A stretch of 64,000 nucleotides of DNA from Massilia sp. 9I (GCF_902506415.1 NZ_LR733275.1:4502176-4566175), one strand, 5' to 3'; shown: positions 53,743 to 63,471, counted from the stretch's first letter. Numbers and translations are program-made. Notes: generated by a model not told the origin, from the sequence alone.

Positions 53743-54909
53743 ATGTCATCCGATACCGTCCATCTCGTTCCAGTCACCGCTCCCGCCAGTCAGGGGGCCA
53801 TGTCGCGCCTGGCCGCCGGCTTCCTGCTGTTCGCCTTTTTCTGGATCGTGGCCGCGGCTGCCTTCTCGGGTTTTGCCGGCAAATGGGGACTGCGTGACGG
53901 CGATCCGCGCTTCGGGGTGGCGGCCATGCTCGAGATGGAAGCGCACAAGCCCTTCGTCTACCGCCAGCTGGTGCCGGACCTGGCGCGCCGGCTCGACGCC
54001 GTCGCCTCCGAGCGCATCAAGGAACGGGTGGCCAAGCGCTTCCGCCCGGACGAGGTCTTTGCCAAGAGCCATCCGGGCGCCACGGACAGTGCGCGCTTCC
54101 GCTACGCGATCGTCTGGTACACCAGCTTCTTCTCGCTGCTGGGCAGCCTGTTCGTGCTGCGCCGGATTCTCCTGCACTTCAACGTTTCGCCACTGGCGGC
54201 GGTGCTGGCGCCGACCGCGTTCGCGCTGGCCTTCCCCTACCTGCAGACGGTCGGCGGCTACTTCTACGACACCGTGGAACTGCTGTTCGCCAGCCTGGCT
54301 TTTCTCTTGGCCCTGCGCGGGCGGCTGGTGGCGCTGGCGGCGCTGGTGCTGGTGGCAACGCTAAACAAGGAGACCTTCTTCTTCGTGCTGCCCGGCCTGT
54401 ACCCGCTGCTGCGCCGGCACCAGTCGCGCCGCAACGCCTGGCTGGCGGTGGGCACCCTGGTGCTGTTCGCGGGCCTGATGAACGTGGCCCTGAAGGCGGC
54501 CTACCTGGAGGCTTTCGGCGGTGCGCTCGAGTTCCACCTGCTCTCGAACATCCAGGCCTATTTGTCGGGCAATGCCTATTTCCGGCTCGAGACCACCTAT
54601 GGCCTGGTGGGTCCGTCGCGCGCCTTCATCGGCACCGTGGCGGTGCTGGGGATCGTGCTGTGGCGCGCCTGGCCGCTGGCGCCGCGCGTGGTGCGCCGTC
54701 ACCTGGCGGTCTGCGCGCTGGTCAACCTACCGCTGTTCCTGGCCTTCTGCGCCACCGGCGAACTGCGCAACCTGAGCACGACCTTCACCGGCCTGGTGCT
54801 GCTGGTCGCCTTCCTGATCGACCGCGAGGCCAGCCTGCGCGTCAGCCTGCGCGCCGCCACGCCGGCGGTCGAAGAGAGCCCCGAGTTGAAGGAAACCCGC
54901 CAGGCTTGA
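53743..54909 (+). CDS. Polytopic membrane protein, function unknown
   Basis: 388 residues with about eight to nine membrane helices. The first loop (about 45-110) carries HKPFVYRQLVPDLARRLDAVA, and a conserved-looking NKETFFFVLPGLYPLL lies mid-protein. The layout recalls multi-helix lipid-linked sugar transferases or other GT-C-like proteins, but no diagnostic Asp-rich loop was identified, so no function is assigned. It stands alone, converging on the molybdenum hydroxylase operon with 7 bases between. Confidence 0.65.
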   Translation: MSSDTVHLVPVTAPASQGAMSRLAAGFLLFAFFWIVAAAAFSGFAGKWGLRDGDPRFGVAAMLEMEAHKPFVYRQLVPDLARRLDAVASERIKERVAKRFRPDEVFAKSHPGATDSARFRYAIVWYTSFFSLLGSLFVLRRILLHFNVSPLAAVLAPTAFALAFPYLQTVGGYFYDTVELLFASLAFLLALRGRLVALAALVLVATLNKETFFFVLPGLYPLLRRHQSRRNAWLAVGTLVLFAGLMNVALKAAYLEAFGGALEFHLLSNIQAYLSGNAYFRLETTYGLVGPSRAFIGTVAVLGIVLWRAWPLAPRVVRRHLAVCALVNLPLFLAFCATGELRNLSTTFTGLVLLVAFLIDREASLRVSLRAATPAVEESPELKETRQA

Positions 54910-54916
54910 CGCGCTT

Positions 54917-57115
54917 TCAGGTCGCCAGCTGGCGCATGCGCTCCCGGTTCATTGGCAGATCGCGCACGCGCGTACCAATGGCATCCGCCACCGCATTCGC
55001 CAGCGCCGCCGCGGCGGGACCCTGAGACGCTTCGCCGGTGCCGAGGAAGGGCTGGCCTGGGCGATCGACCAGGTGCACCGCGACCTTGTCCGGCACGCCG
55101 TTGAAGCGCAGGATCGGGTAGCCGCCCCAGTCCAGGCTCGTCACGCCTCTCGCATCGAAGCGGACCTGCTCCAGCAGGGTCCAGCTGGCCGACTGGATGA
55201 TGCCGCCCTCGATCTGGTTGCGCACCCCGTCCGGGCTCACCACCTCGCCGCAATCGACCGCGGCGTCGGCGCGCAGGATGCGCACGAAGCCGGTGTCGAG
55301 CGCCACCTCGACTTCCAGCGCCACCGCGCAGTAGGCGGCCGAGTTCTTGTAGCGCGCAAAGGCGAAGCCGCGCCCGCGCCGGGCGGTCTTCCTGTAGCCG
55401 TTCCAGGCGAACTTTGCCGCCGCCAGCTTGACGACGTCGATCGCGCGCGCATCCTCCAGGTGGCGCAGGCGGAAGGCCACCGGGTCGGTATTGGCCGCGC
55501 GCGCCAGTTCGTCCATGAAGCTTTCGATCGCGAACACGTTGCAGTAGGCGCCGAGCGAGCGCAGCGCCGAGGTGCGCAAGGGACCGGCGCCTTGGTACCG
55601 ATGGGTCACGCGCACGTTCGGCAGCGCGTAATAGGGGATGGCGTTGCGGTCGCCGCCGCCGTCCGGCTGCGGGATCGCTTTTGGTGCGGGCGGTGCGAAG
55701 GGCCGCGCCAGCAGGGTGGCCGGCAGCAGGTTGCCGGCCTTACCGGGACGGGTCGAATGGGCCTGGCTCCAGACCTCGTACTGCCAGTCAGCGATCCTGC
55801 CGTCGGCGCCGAGGGTGGCGGCGACATCGGCCACCATCGCCGGGCCGAAGGGTTCCCAGCCATGTTCGTCCTCGCGCATCCACTGCACCCGCACCGGCAC
55901 GTCGGGGAAGACCCGCGCCAGCAGCGCCGCGTCGGCCGCGGCGTCGTCGGCGCCATTGTGGCCATAGCAGCCGGAACCTTCGGCGTGGATGCAGCGCAGT
56001 GCGGACTCGGAGATGCCCAGCATCTCGGCCAGGGCTTTGCGCAATGGGAAGACGCCCTGCGCATGCGTCCACACGGTGTAGCGGCTGCCTTCGCGCAGTG
56101 CGATCGCGCACGAGGGACCGATCGAGGCGTGCAGCTGGTAGGGGCGGGTGTAAGTGGCGCGCAGCGTTCTACCGCTGGCTCCTGGCGTGCCGCGCGCCAG
56201 CACTTCCTGCGGCGCCGACGGCAGGCTGCGCACCAGCGCGGCGACGTCGCGCCCGGCCGGCAGGCTGGCCGGAACTTCCCAGCGCGCCGCCTGCGCCAGC
56301 GCTTTCGCCGCTTTGACGGCGCGGTATTCCTCGTCGGCGATCACGGCCAGGAAGCGGCCGTCCTGCACCACTTCCAGCACGCCGGTCATGCGCGCGACTA
56401 GCGACGTGTCGACGCCGAGCAGGCGCGCGCCGGGTGCGGGCGGACGCACCACGCGGCCATGCACCATCGCCGGCATGCGAATGTCCTGGATGTAGGCGAG
56501 GTAACCCTTGAGCTTGTTGGGGATATCGACCCGCTCCATGGTGGCGCCGATCCAGCGCCGCGCGTTCGGCATGCGCGGCGGCAGGGTGTCGGTCGCGCGC
56601 ACATGCTGGTCGCTGCCGGCCACCAGGTCGCTGAAGCTGACCCGGCGCCCGTCCGGTGCGCGGAACACGCTGTTGTCCTGCGCCAGATGCGCCGCCGGCA
56701 CCTTGAGATGCGCCGCCGCTTTCTCGTGCAGCAGGGCGCGCACCTGGGCGGCGGCATGCCGGATGGCGGTGGCGCTGTCCTGCATCGAGTGGCTGCCGGC
56801 GGTGTAGCCTTCGTCCGGCGTGCGCTCGGTATCGGCCGTAATCAGGATCATGCGCCCGGGATCGATCTGCAGTTCGTGCGCGGCTACCTGCAGCAGCGCG
56901 GTCTTGATGCCCTGGCCCAGTTCCACCTTGCCGGTGAAGATCGTGACGCGGTTGTCGGCGCCGACGCGAATCCAGGCGTCGAGCCAGGGTTCGTCTTCCA
57001 GGCTGCCCGGCAGCGCCGCGCTGGCCGGCAGCGGCAGGACGAAGGAGAGCGTCAGGGCGCCGCCGGCGGCGAGGAAGCGGCGCCGGCCGGGGCGCGGATC
57101 TGGCGGTGCAGTCAT
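54917..57115 (-). CDS. Molybdenum hydroxylase large subunit (isoquinoline 1-oxidoreductase beta/aldehyde dehydrogenase type)
   Basis: 732 residues with a twin-arginine signal (RPGRRRFLAAGG) for export. VELGQGIKTALLQVAAHEL, GSHSMQDSA and the late GTGEASQGPAAAALANAV with catalytic Glu at about 695 are molybdopterin-cytosine-dinucleotide hydroxylase motifs of the xanthine oxidase family. It oxidises an aldehyde or N-heterocycle in the periplasm with water as oxygen donor. The frame is open upstream; the ATG at 57115 (overlapping the 2Fe-2S gene stop by one base) puts the Tat motif at the start. Substrate unknown. Confidence 0.88.
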   Translation of the reverse strand: MTAPPDPRPGRRRFLAAGGALTLSFVLPLPASAALPGSLEDEPWLDAWIRVGADNRVTIFTGKVELGQGIKTALLQVAAHELQIDPGRMILITADTERTPDEGYTAGSHSMQDSATAIRHAAAQVRALLHEKAAAHLKVPAAHLAQDNSVFRAPDGRRVSFSDLVAGSDQHVRATDTLPPRMPNARRWIGATMERVDIPNKLKGYLAYIQDIRMPAMVHGRVVRPPAPGARLLGVDTSLVARMTGVLEVVQDGRFLAVIADEEYRAVKAAKALAQAARWEVPASLPAGRDVAALVRSLPSAPQEVLARGTPGASGRTLRATYTRPYQLHASIGPSCAIALREGSRYTVWTHAQGVFPLRKALAEMLGISESALRCIHAEGSGCYGHNGADDAAADAALLARVFPDVPVRVQWMREDEHGWEPFGPAMVADVAATLGADGRIADWQYEVWSQAHSTRPGKAGNLLPATLLARPFAPPAPKAIPQPDGGGDRNAIPYYALPNVRVTHRYQGAGPLRTSALRSLGAYCNVFAIESFMDELARAANTDPVAFRLRHLEDARAIDVVKLAAAKFAWNGYRKTARRGRGFAFARYKNSAAYCAVALEVEVALDTGFVRILRADAAVDCGEVVSPDGVRNQIEGGIIQSASWTLLEQVRFDARGVTSLDWGGYPILRFNGVPDKVAVHLVDRPGQPFLGTGEASQGPAAAALANAVADAIGTRVRDLPMNRERMRQLAT

Positions 57116-57603
57116 CAGTAGTTCCGGATCGGCTGGGCCGCCAGCACATCGGCGGCGCGGCGCACCGCGCGCAGGATGCGCATGTGGGTGCCGCAGCGGC
57201 ACAGGTTCGGCTGCATCCAGCTGCGGATCTGGGTGTCGGTGGGCGAAGCCACCTGCTCGAACAGGGCGGTGGCGCGCATGATCATGCCGGCGATACAGTA
57301 GCCGCACTGCGCGGCCTGCTCGTCGACAAAAGCCTGCTGCAGCACCGAGGCGGGCACCCAGCGCGTGCCGCCCGATTCCGCCGTACGCACCGCGCGCGCG
57401 CCGACCATCGAGACCGGCACCAGGCAAGACATCACGGCCTGCTTGTCGAGCATGACGGTGCAGGCGCCGCACTGCCCCAGGCCGCAGCCGAACTTGGCGC
57501 CGTTGAGTTTCAGGTCGTTGCGCAGCACGTAGAGCAGGGGCGTGTCGGCGTCGACGTCGACCGTTTGCGCCTTGCCGTTGACCTGCAGCTGGAATTTGCT
57601 CAC
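57115..57603 (-). CDS. (2Fe-2S) small subunit of the molybdenum hydroxylase
   Basis: 162 residues. Plant-type ferredoxin cluster Cys40, Cys45, Cys48 and Cys60 (FGCGLGQCGACTV), and the second cluster Cys100, Cys103, Cys135 and Cys137 (QCGYC, LCRCG). It passes electrons from the molybdenum site to the cytochrome. It starts at a GTG overlapping the cytochrome stop (GTGA). It lacks its own signal, so it should be exported with the Tat-bearing large subunit. Confidence 0.93.
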   Translation of the reverse strand: MSKFQLQVNGKAQTVDVDADTPLLYVLRNDLKLNGAKFGCGLGQCGACTVMLDKQAVMSCLVPVSMVGARAVRTAESGGTRWVPASVLQQAFVDEQAAQCGYCIAGMIMRATALFEQVASPTDTQIRSWMQPNLCRCGTHMRILRAVRRAADVLAAQPIRNY

Positions 57604-58889
57604 TGTTCCCTCGCTTTCTTGACCGCGTCGTCGAGCCGCTCCCACGGCTGGCCCCTCGCGCCGTAGCGCCGCAGGTAGGCCGCCAGTGCGGTCAGCTGGG
57701 CGTCGTTCAGCACGGTGGCGAAGCCGGGCATCCAGCGGCCGGTTTCGCCCTCTGGTGGTTCGATGCCGTCGCGGATGATGTGGACCAAGCTGCGCGGGTC
57801 CGGATCATACAGGGCCACCGCCTTGTGCAGCTGCAGGGCGGCGCCGGAACTCGCGCCGCGGCCAAGGTCATGGCAGCTGGCGCAGGCCTGCATATAAGTA
57901 TCGTAGCCGAGGCGCATACGGGCCAGGTCGGGATCGTTCTCGGCGGGCGCGGGCAGGCTGCCTGCTTGCCGGGCCGGCGTAGTGCGGGCCGGGGCTTGCT
58001 TCAGGAAGCTGTGGATGTAGGTGGCGATGGCTTCGACGTCGCGCGCGTCGGCCTGGGCCAGGTTGACCACCACGTCCTGCATCGGGCCGCCCGCCACCGC
58101 GTGCTCGGGTGCGATGCCGGTGCGCAGGTAGGCGGCGAGGTGTTCGCGCGTCCATGGCAGGGGCGAGGGCGAGTTCGCATTCAGCGCCGGCGCGTACCAA
58201 TCCTCGGCGTCGCCGCCGTCGAGCTGGCGCTTCAGGTCCGGGCCGCCCAGCGCCGTGCGCGGCGTGTGGCATGCCGTGCAGTGGGCGAGGGTGTTGGCGA
58301 CGTAGGCGCCGCGGTTCCATTGTGGCGACTGCTGCGGGTCCCCCTGCCAGGGCGATTCGTCGAGGTAGAGCAGGTTCCAGAACGCCACCAGCGGACGGAA
58401 ATTGAAGGGGAAGTGCATCCGGTTCTCGCGCGCCGGGGCGGCCAGCGCGGGCCGCGTCATGAAGTAGGCGTATAGCGCGCGCACGTCGTCCTGCGCCAGC
58501 TTGGTGTAGTGGTTGTAGGGGAAGGCAGGGTAGAGCAGGCGGCCGTCGCGTGCGACGCCCTCGCGCATCGCGCGTGTAAAGGCGGCTTCGCTCCAGGCGC
58601 CGATGCCGGTCTGCGCGTCCGGCGTGATGTTGGTGCTGTAGACGGTGCCGAAGGGGGTCTTCAGCGCCAGGCCGCCGGCGAAGGGGCGCGCTGGATCGAC
58701 CGTGTGGCAGGCCGCGCACATGCCGAGCCGGGACAGGTTTGCCCCGCGCGCGACCAGGGTGGCGTCGAAGCGGGGTGGCGCCGTCTGCGGCTCCAGGGCG
58801 GGGCGCCCCATGAACAGGAAGGCGGCGAGCGCCAGCACGGCCAGCGCCGCCAGCGCCAGCCACCATCGATGTCGCCGCATCTTTACCAT
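57600..58889 (-). CDS. Membrane-bound triheme cytochrome c
   Basis: 429 residues. One N-terminal helix (about 9-27) anchors it. Three haem motifs CAACH, CTACH and CASCH are spaced as in the cytochrome subunits of membrane alcohol/aldehyde and gluconate dehydrogenases. It receives electrons from the 2Fe-2S subunit and gives them to the quinone pool or an oxidase. First gene of a three-gene operon with 1-4 bp overlaps. Confidence 0.93.
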   Translation of the reverse strand: MVKMRRHRWWLALAALAVLALAAFLFMGRPALEPQTAPPRFDATLVARGANLSRLGMCAACHTVDPARPFAGGLALKTPFGTVYSTNITPDAQTGIGAWSEAAFTRAMREGVARDGRLLYPAFPYNHYTKLAQDDVRALYAYFMTRPALAAPARENRMHFPFNFRPLVAFWNLLYLDESPWQGDPQQSPQWNRGAYVANTLAHCTACHTPRTALGGPDLKRQLDGGDAEDWYAPALNANSPSPLPWTREHLAAYLRTGIAPEHAVAGGPMQDVVVNLAQADARDVEAIATYIHSFLKQAPARTTPARQAGSLPAPAENDPDLARMRLGYDTYMQACASCHDLGRGASSGAALQLHKAVALYDPDPRSLVHIIRDGIEPPEGETGRWMPGFATVLNDAQLTALAAYLRRYGARGQPWERLDDAVKKAREQ

Positions 58890-58955
58890 GTCGATTCTGT
58901 TTCGCCCCGTTCGTCGTGGGAATGCACAGCTTCCTCAACCACCATGGAGAGTATT

Positions 58956-59183
58956 ATGACTGAAAAGACAACAGCCCAAGGTCCCGCATCCTACTTCCCC
59001 TCGATCGAGAAGAAATACGGCCAGCCGGTGTCCCACTGGCTAAGCCTGCTGGCTGAGAGACCGGGCATGAAGCACATGGAGCTGGTCGGCTGGCTCAAGG
59101 CCGAGCACGGGCTGGGGCATGGCCACGCCAACGCCCTGGTCGCGCACCACCTCGGGGCGCGCGGTGGTATGCTGGGGGCATGA
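58956..59183 (+). CDS. DUF4287-type small protein
   Basis: 75 residues: SYFPSIEKKYGQPVSHWLSLLAERPGMKHMELVGWLKAEHGLGHGHANALVAHHL, the DUF4287 pattern of uncharacterised cytoplasmic proteins. GGAGAG stands 5 bases before the ATG; an upstream ATG at 58944 is in frame but would consume it. Its stop overlaps the next start (ATGA). Confidence 0.8.
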   Translation: MTEKTTAQGPASYFPSIEKKYGQPVSHWLSLLAERPGMKHMELVGWLKAEHGLGHGHANALVAHHLGARGGMLGA

Positions 59184-59524
59184 CTACCGATTCCGACATC
59201 GAACTGTCCGGCCCCTTTCAGGCCAAGGACGGCAACGGCCGCACCCTCGAGGTGAAGGCGATCCGCATCTTCGACGAAGGCTACGGCATCATCGACGTGT
59301 ACGTGGACTTCAAGGACCGGCTGGAACCCGGCGCCTACAAGGACACGGCGCTGCTGCGCCAGCTCGTCGACCGCCTGCGCGCGCTCGGCTATAAGGGGCC
59401 CGACTTCGGGCACAGCGACCCGGGGCTGCAGGAGAGCCGCCTGGTCGTGCTCGAGGCCCCCGAAGAGTTCACGGCCTTCGCCAAGAGCCGCGGCTGGAAG
59501 AACCTGGCCGAAGACTTCGAATAA
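59180..59524 (+). CDS. Hypothetical protein
   Basis: 114 residues, acidic, no signal or membrane segment. The family is not recognised. It begins SDIELSGPFQAKDGNGRTLEVKAIRIFDEGYGIIDVYVDFKD and ends in a helical EEFTAFAKSRGWKNLAEDFE. It is translationally coupled to the DUF4287 gene, so the two may act together. Confidence 0.7.
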   Translation: MTTDSDIELSGPFQAKDGNGRTLEVKAIRIFDEGYGIIDVYVDFKDRLEPGAYKDTALLRQLVDRLRALGYKGPDFGHSDPGLQESRLVVLEAPEEFTAFAKSRGWKNLAEDFE

Positions 59525-59546
59525 CAGCGGCTTGTAACAGCGGGTT

Positions 59547-59577
59547 TTGATGGCGGGCACTCCAATGTGCCTATAAT
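59547..59577 (+). promoter_or_regulatory. Promoter of the hybrid kinase
   Basis: TTGATG (59547-59552), 19-bp spacer, TATAAT (59572-59577). The -10 abuts a GTG at 59578, which argues for the later ATG at 59602 as the start. Confidence 0.5.
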
Positions 59578-59601
59578 GTGTTTTTCGACACAGGCCATCC
59601 C

Positions 59602-61764
59602 ATGCTGCTGCGCCAGGGCTTCACTGTTTCGCTCCGGCGCCTGCTGGTGCTCCTGACCGCCTTTGGCCTCTTGCCGCTGGCGCTGCTGGGCGTGTGGGGC
59701 CTGCACCTGGTGGGCAACTACCAGCAGCGCGAACAGGAGCGCTACCTGCTCGACCTGGCGCGCGCGCTGTCGAGCGCCGTCGATGCCGAACTCGATGGCG
59801 CCGCTTCGGCCCTCGAAGCGATGGCGCGCACCCCGGCGATGGCGGACGGCGACCTGCGTCAGGTCTACGAGATCGCGCGCATGCAGGCGGCAAGCCAGCC
59901 GGAATGGCTGGCCGTGATCCTCACCGACGACAAGGGCGCCGTCCTGTTCCGCACCAATGCAGCTTTCGGCGGTCCCCCCGGCGTCATTGCCGATCCCCCC
60001 AGCCTGCAGCGCGCGATCGACACCCGCGAGCCCCTGGCCGGCCGCGTCGTGATCGGCAAGGGCGGCCGCGCTGCCTTCCCGGTCCGCGTTCCCGTCACCG
60101 ACAATGCCGGCCGCCAGTACGTGCTGAGCGCCGTGATCCAGCCTGGCCGCATGCTGCGTGTGCTCGAGCGCCAGAAGGTGCCGGCCAATTCGGTGATCGG
60201 CATCATGGACAGCAGCGGCGCGATTGTCGCGCGCTCGAAAGGGCAGCAGCGCCTGGTGGGCGGCTTGCCCAGCCCCTCGCTGGTCGCGCTGATGCGCGGC
60301 GCCGGGCAGGAAGCGGTAGCCCCCACCACCACGCTCGAAGGCGCGCAAGTGGTGACGGGCTTCAGCCGCACGCGCTTCGGCTGGAAGGTAGCGATCGGTG
60401 TACCGCCCTCGGCGCTGGGGCCGCTGCAGGGCATCGTCCTGTATGCGGCCGGACTGGCCGCCTCGCTGCTGGCTTGTGCGGTACTAGCCACGCTGCTGTC
60501 GAACCGCATCGTGCGCGCCTTTCGCAGCCTGCAGCAGGGCGGCGCGGCGCTGGGCGCCGGCCTGCCTGTCTCCGTGCCGCCTTCGCGCATCAGTGAGATC
60601 GACGACACCGGCAGCGCCCTGATGGCCGCCGCCGGCCTGCGCGACGCGCACGAGGCCGAGCGCTCGCGGCTGCTGGATTCGCTCGAGCGCGCACTGGCCG
60701 ACAGCCGCAGCGCGGCCAAGGTCAAGGACGAGTTCCTCGCGGTGCTGGGCCACGAGCTGCGCAATCCGCTCAGCCCCATCGTCGCCTCGCTCGACCTGAT
60801 GGACCTGCGCAACGAAGCGGGCAGCCAGCGCGAGCGCACCATCCTGCGGCGCCAGGCGAATCACCTCAAGCGCCTGGTCGACGACCTGCTCGACGTTTCG
60901 CGCATCACCAGCGGCAAGCTGCGCATCGAACGGCGCCCGCTCAACCTGGCCGACCTGGTGCGCCACGTGACCGCTTCCTTCCCGGGCGTGCAGCTGGACG
61001 CGGGGGCGCCGCACGAGCTCTGGGTGCACGGCGACGAGAGCCGCCTGACGCAGGTGCTCAGCAACCTGCTGTCGAATGCGGCGCGCTTCGGCCACAAGAC
61101 CACCCGCGTCACCCTGGCGGCCGAGAACGGGCAGGCGCGCCTGGCCGTGATCGACGACGGCGTCGGCATGGACCAGGCGATGCTGGAGCGCGTGTTCGAA
61201 CCCTTCTTCCAGGCCCCGCAGCCGCTGGCGCGCCACACCGGCGGGCTCGGATTGGGGCTGGCGATCGTGCGCCGCATCGTCGAACTGCACGGCGGGTCAG
61301 TGAGCGCCCACAGCGAGGGCGCGGGCAAGGGCAGCCGCTTCGAGGTGCTGCTGCCGCTCGGCGCCGGGGCCACGGCCGCGCCGGATCCGGCTCCGCTGGC
61401 GATGGCGGGACAGCTGGCGGTGCTGGTGGTGGACGACAACCTGGACGCGGCCGAGTCGACCGCCGCGGTGCTGGCGCACCTGGGCCACGCGGTGCGGGTG
61501 GCGGGAACGGCGGTGGCGGCGGTGGGGGAAGTGCGGCGCCAGGCACCGGATGTCGCGATCCTGGACATTGGCCTGCCCGACATGGATGGCTATGCGCTGG
61601 CGACCGTCCTGCGCCGCGAAGTTCCGCAGTTGCGGCTGGTGGCGCTGACCGGCTATGGCCAGCGCGCCGACGTGACGCAGGCGCTGGGGGCGGGCTTCGA
61701 CCTGCACCTGACCAAGCCGGCCTCGCTGGAAGACCTGCAGCGGGCGCTGGCGCCCGCAGTGTGA
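59602..61764 (+). CDS. Membrane hybrid sensor histidine kinase with receiver domain
   Basis: 720 residues. Two membrane helices (about 13-36 and 277-299) enclose a periplasmic Cache-like sensor. After a short linker come the HisKA H-box GHELRNPLSP (His384), an ATPase domain (NLLSNAARF, GGLGLGLAIVRRIV) and a C-terminal receiver with Asp655 (AILDIGLPDMDGYAL) and Lys in LTKP. Phosphate could pass from His384 to Asp655 and on to an unseen phosphotransfer partner. No output domain or partner gene is adjacent. It converges on lgt with no gap. Confidence 0.9.
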   Translation: MLLRQGFTVSLRRLLVLLTAFGLLPLALLGVWGLHLVGNYQQREQERYLLDLARALSSAVDAELDGAASALEAMARTPAMADGDLRQVYEIARMQAASQPEWLAVILTDDKGAVLFRTNAAFGGPPGVIADPPSLQRAIDTREPLAGRVVIGKGGRAAFPVRVPVTDNAGRQYVLSAVIQPGRMLRVLERQKVPANSVIGIMDSSGAIVARSKGQQRLVGGLPSPSLVALMRGAGQEAVAPTTTLEGAQVVTGFSRTRFGWKVAIGVPPSALGPLQGIVLYAAGLAASLLACAVLATLLSNRIVRAFRSLQQGGAALGAGLPVSVPPSRISEIDDTGSALMAAAGLRDAHEAERSRLLDSLERALADSRSAAKVKDEFLAVLGHELRNPLSPIVASLDLMDLRNEAGSQRERTILRRQANHLKRLVDDLLDVSRITSGKLRIERRPLNLADLVRHVTASFPGVQLDAGAPHELWVHGDESRLTQVLSNLLSNAARFGHKTTRVTLAAENGQARLAVIDDGVGMDQAMLERVFEPFFQAPQPLARHTGGLGLGLAIVRRIVELHGGSVSAHSEGAGKGSRFEVLLPLGAGATAAPDPAPLAMAGQLAVLVVDDNLDAAESTAAVLAHLGHAVRVAGTAVAAVGEVRRQAPDVAILDIGLPDMDGYALATVLRREVPQLRLVALTGYGQRADVTQALGAGFDLHLTKPASLEDLQRALAPAV

Positions 61765-62574
61765 TTAGGCGTGCGCCGGACGGCCGTTCGGCTGGCGGTA
61801 GGCCCAGGCCAGCATGATCAGGGCGCCGACGATCATCGGCAGCGACAGCATCTGGCCCGAGGTGATCGGCATGCCCAGCACGTTCACTTCCCAATCCGGC
61901 ACGCGGAAGTACTCGGTGGTGAAGCGCGCGCACCCGTACAGCAGCGTGAACATGGCGCCGACCGCGAGGCGCGGGCGTTGCTTGCGGGCGTAGGGCCACA
62001 GGATCAGGAACACGACGATCCCGTCGAGCAGCATCTGGTACAGCGGCGACGGATGGCGCGGGCCTTCCACGCCCGGCCACAGCATGGCCCAGGGCAGGCT
62101 CGGGTCGGCCAGGCGGCCCGGCAGTTCGGCGTTGATGAAGTTGCCGAGGCGCCCGGCGGCGTACCCGAGCGGCACCATCGGCGCGATGAAGTCGTACACG
62201 TCGAGCAGGTTGCGCTTGGATTTGCGGGCCCACAGCGCCATCGCGATCAGCACGCCCAGGAATCCGCCGTGGAAGGACATGCCGCCGCGCCAGACCATGA
62301 AGATCTCGAGCGGATGCTGGAGGAAGTAGAGCGGCTGGTAGAACAGCACCTCGCCCAGGCGCCCGCCCAGCACCACCCCCAGCATGCCGTAGAAGAGCAT
62401 GTCGTCGAGGTCCTCGGCCTTCCAGCCCTGAGCCGCGATGTGCGGCTGGCGGATGCGCACCCGGCCCAGGATCAGGAACAGGGCGAAGGCCACCACGTAC
62501 ATCAGGCCATACCAATGGATCTGCACCGGTCCGATGGCAAAAGCGATGGGATCCGGCTGCGGGTGTACTAGCAT
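61765..62574 (-). CDS. lgt: Prolipoprotein diacylglyceryl transferase
   Basis: 269 residues, seven membrane helices. IHWYGLMYVVAF, GGRLGEVLFYQP and the Lgt signature GRLGNFINAELPGR are present. It attaches diacylglycerol from phosphatidylglycerol to the lipobox Cys of prolipoproteins. It begins 3 bases after a LysR gene on the same strand, an unusual upstream partner for lgt. Confidence 0.97.
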   Translation of the reverse strand: MLVHPQPDPIAFAIGPVQIHWYGLMYVVAFALFLILGRVRIRQPHIAAQGWKAEDLDDMLFYGMLGVVLGGRLGEVLFYQPLYFLQHPLEIFMVWRGGMSFHGGFLGVLIAMALWARKSKRNLLDVYDFIAPMVPLGYAAGRLGNFINAELPGRLADPSLPWAMLWPGVEGPRHPSPLYQMLLDGIVVFLILWPYARKQRPRLAVGAMFTLLYGCARFTTEYFRVPDWEVNVLGMPITSGQMLSLPMIVGALIMLAWAYRQPNGRPAHA

Positions 62575-62577
62575 TGT

Positions 62578-63471
62578 TTATTCTTTCTCGAGTAAGTCCA
62601 GGAAGCCCCTGAGCACGGGCGAGGCATTGTCGCGGCGCCAGGCCAGGCCCGTCTCGGCCAGCGGCGTCGGATCGACCAGGGCCCGGTATTCTACGCCCGC
62701 GCGCATCAGGTTCGACACGGATTGTGGCACAAGTGCCAATCCCATGCCGCCGGAAACCAGGCTGACGATGGTCTGCATCTGCAGCGCTTCCTGCCCGATG
62801 ACGGGGGTGATGCCAGCCGCGCGAAACGCCCCCAGGATGGCGTCGTGCAGAGCCGGTGCGGCCGCGCGCGGGAAGATCACCAGCGGCAGCGGCGGCAGGT
62901 CGCGCAGCCGTACCGGCCCCTTGCCGCGCAGCGCGTCCAGCCCAGCGGGCGCGCACAGGATCAGCGGCTCGGCCAAGACCTTGCGGTAGCCGAGCGCGTC
63001 GCCGGGCATCACGGACAGTGGCGGGATCACGAAGCCGGCGTCGACCCGGCCCTGCAGCAGCGCTTCCAGCTGGACGTCGGTGGTGGCTTCCTGCAGCACC
63101 AGGCGCACGCCGGGGAAGGCGGCGCGGTAGCGCTGCAGGATGGACGGCAGCACGCTGTAGTCGGCGGTGGAGACAAACGCGAGGGTGAGGCGGCCCGCTT
63201 CGCCGTTGGCGACGCGGCGCACCAGATCGGGCAGGGCGCCGGCCTCCTGCAGGATGCGGCGCGCTTCCGGCAGCAGTGCGCTGCCGGCGGCGGTGAGCGC
63301 CACCTGGCGCCGGTTGCGCAGGAACAGCGGAGCGCCGAGCAGCTCCTCGAGCCCGGCGATGCTTTGCGACAGCGGCGGCTGCGTCATGTGCAGGCGCTCG
63401 GCGGCGCGGCCGAAGTGGAGTTCTTCGGCCACCGTCACGAAATGGCGGAGCTGGCGGAGTTCGAGATTCAT
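62578..63471 (-). CDS. LysR-family transcriptional regulator
   Basis: 298 residues. HTH MNLELRQLRHFVTVAEELHFGRAAERLHMTQPPLSQSIAGLEELLGAPLF and a LysR effector domain, the BenM/CatR-like subgroup by its N-terminus. The ATG at 63471 gives the canonical start; in-frame codons upstream run through the palindrome at 63501. It is not related closely to LysR A/B. Target unknown; it could drive lgt or unlinked genes. Confidence 0.9.
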   Translation of the reverse strand: MNLELRQLRHFVTVAEELHFGRAAERLHMTQPPLSQSIAGLEELLGAPLFLRNRRQVALTAAGSALLPEARRILQEAGALPDLVRRVANGEAGRLTLAFVSTADYSVLPSILQRYRAAFPGVRLVLQEATTDVQLEALLQGRVDAGFVIPPLSVMPGDALGYRKVLAEPLILCAPAGLDALRGKGPVRLRDLPPLPLVIFPRAAAPALHDAILGAFRAAGITPVIGQEALQMQTIVSLVSGGMGLALVPQSVSNLMRAGVEYRALVDPTPLAETGLAWRRDNASPVLRGFLDLLEKE

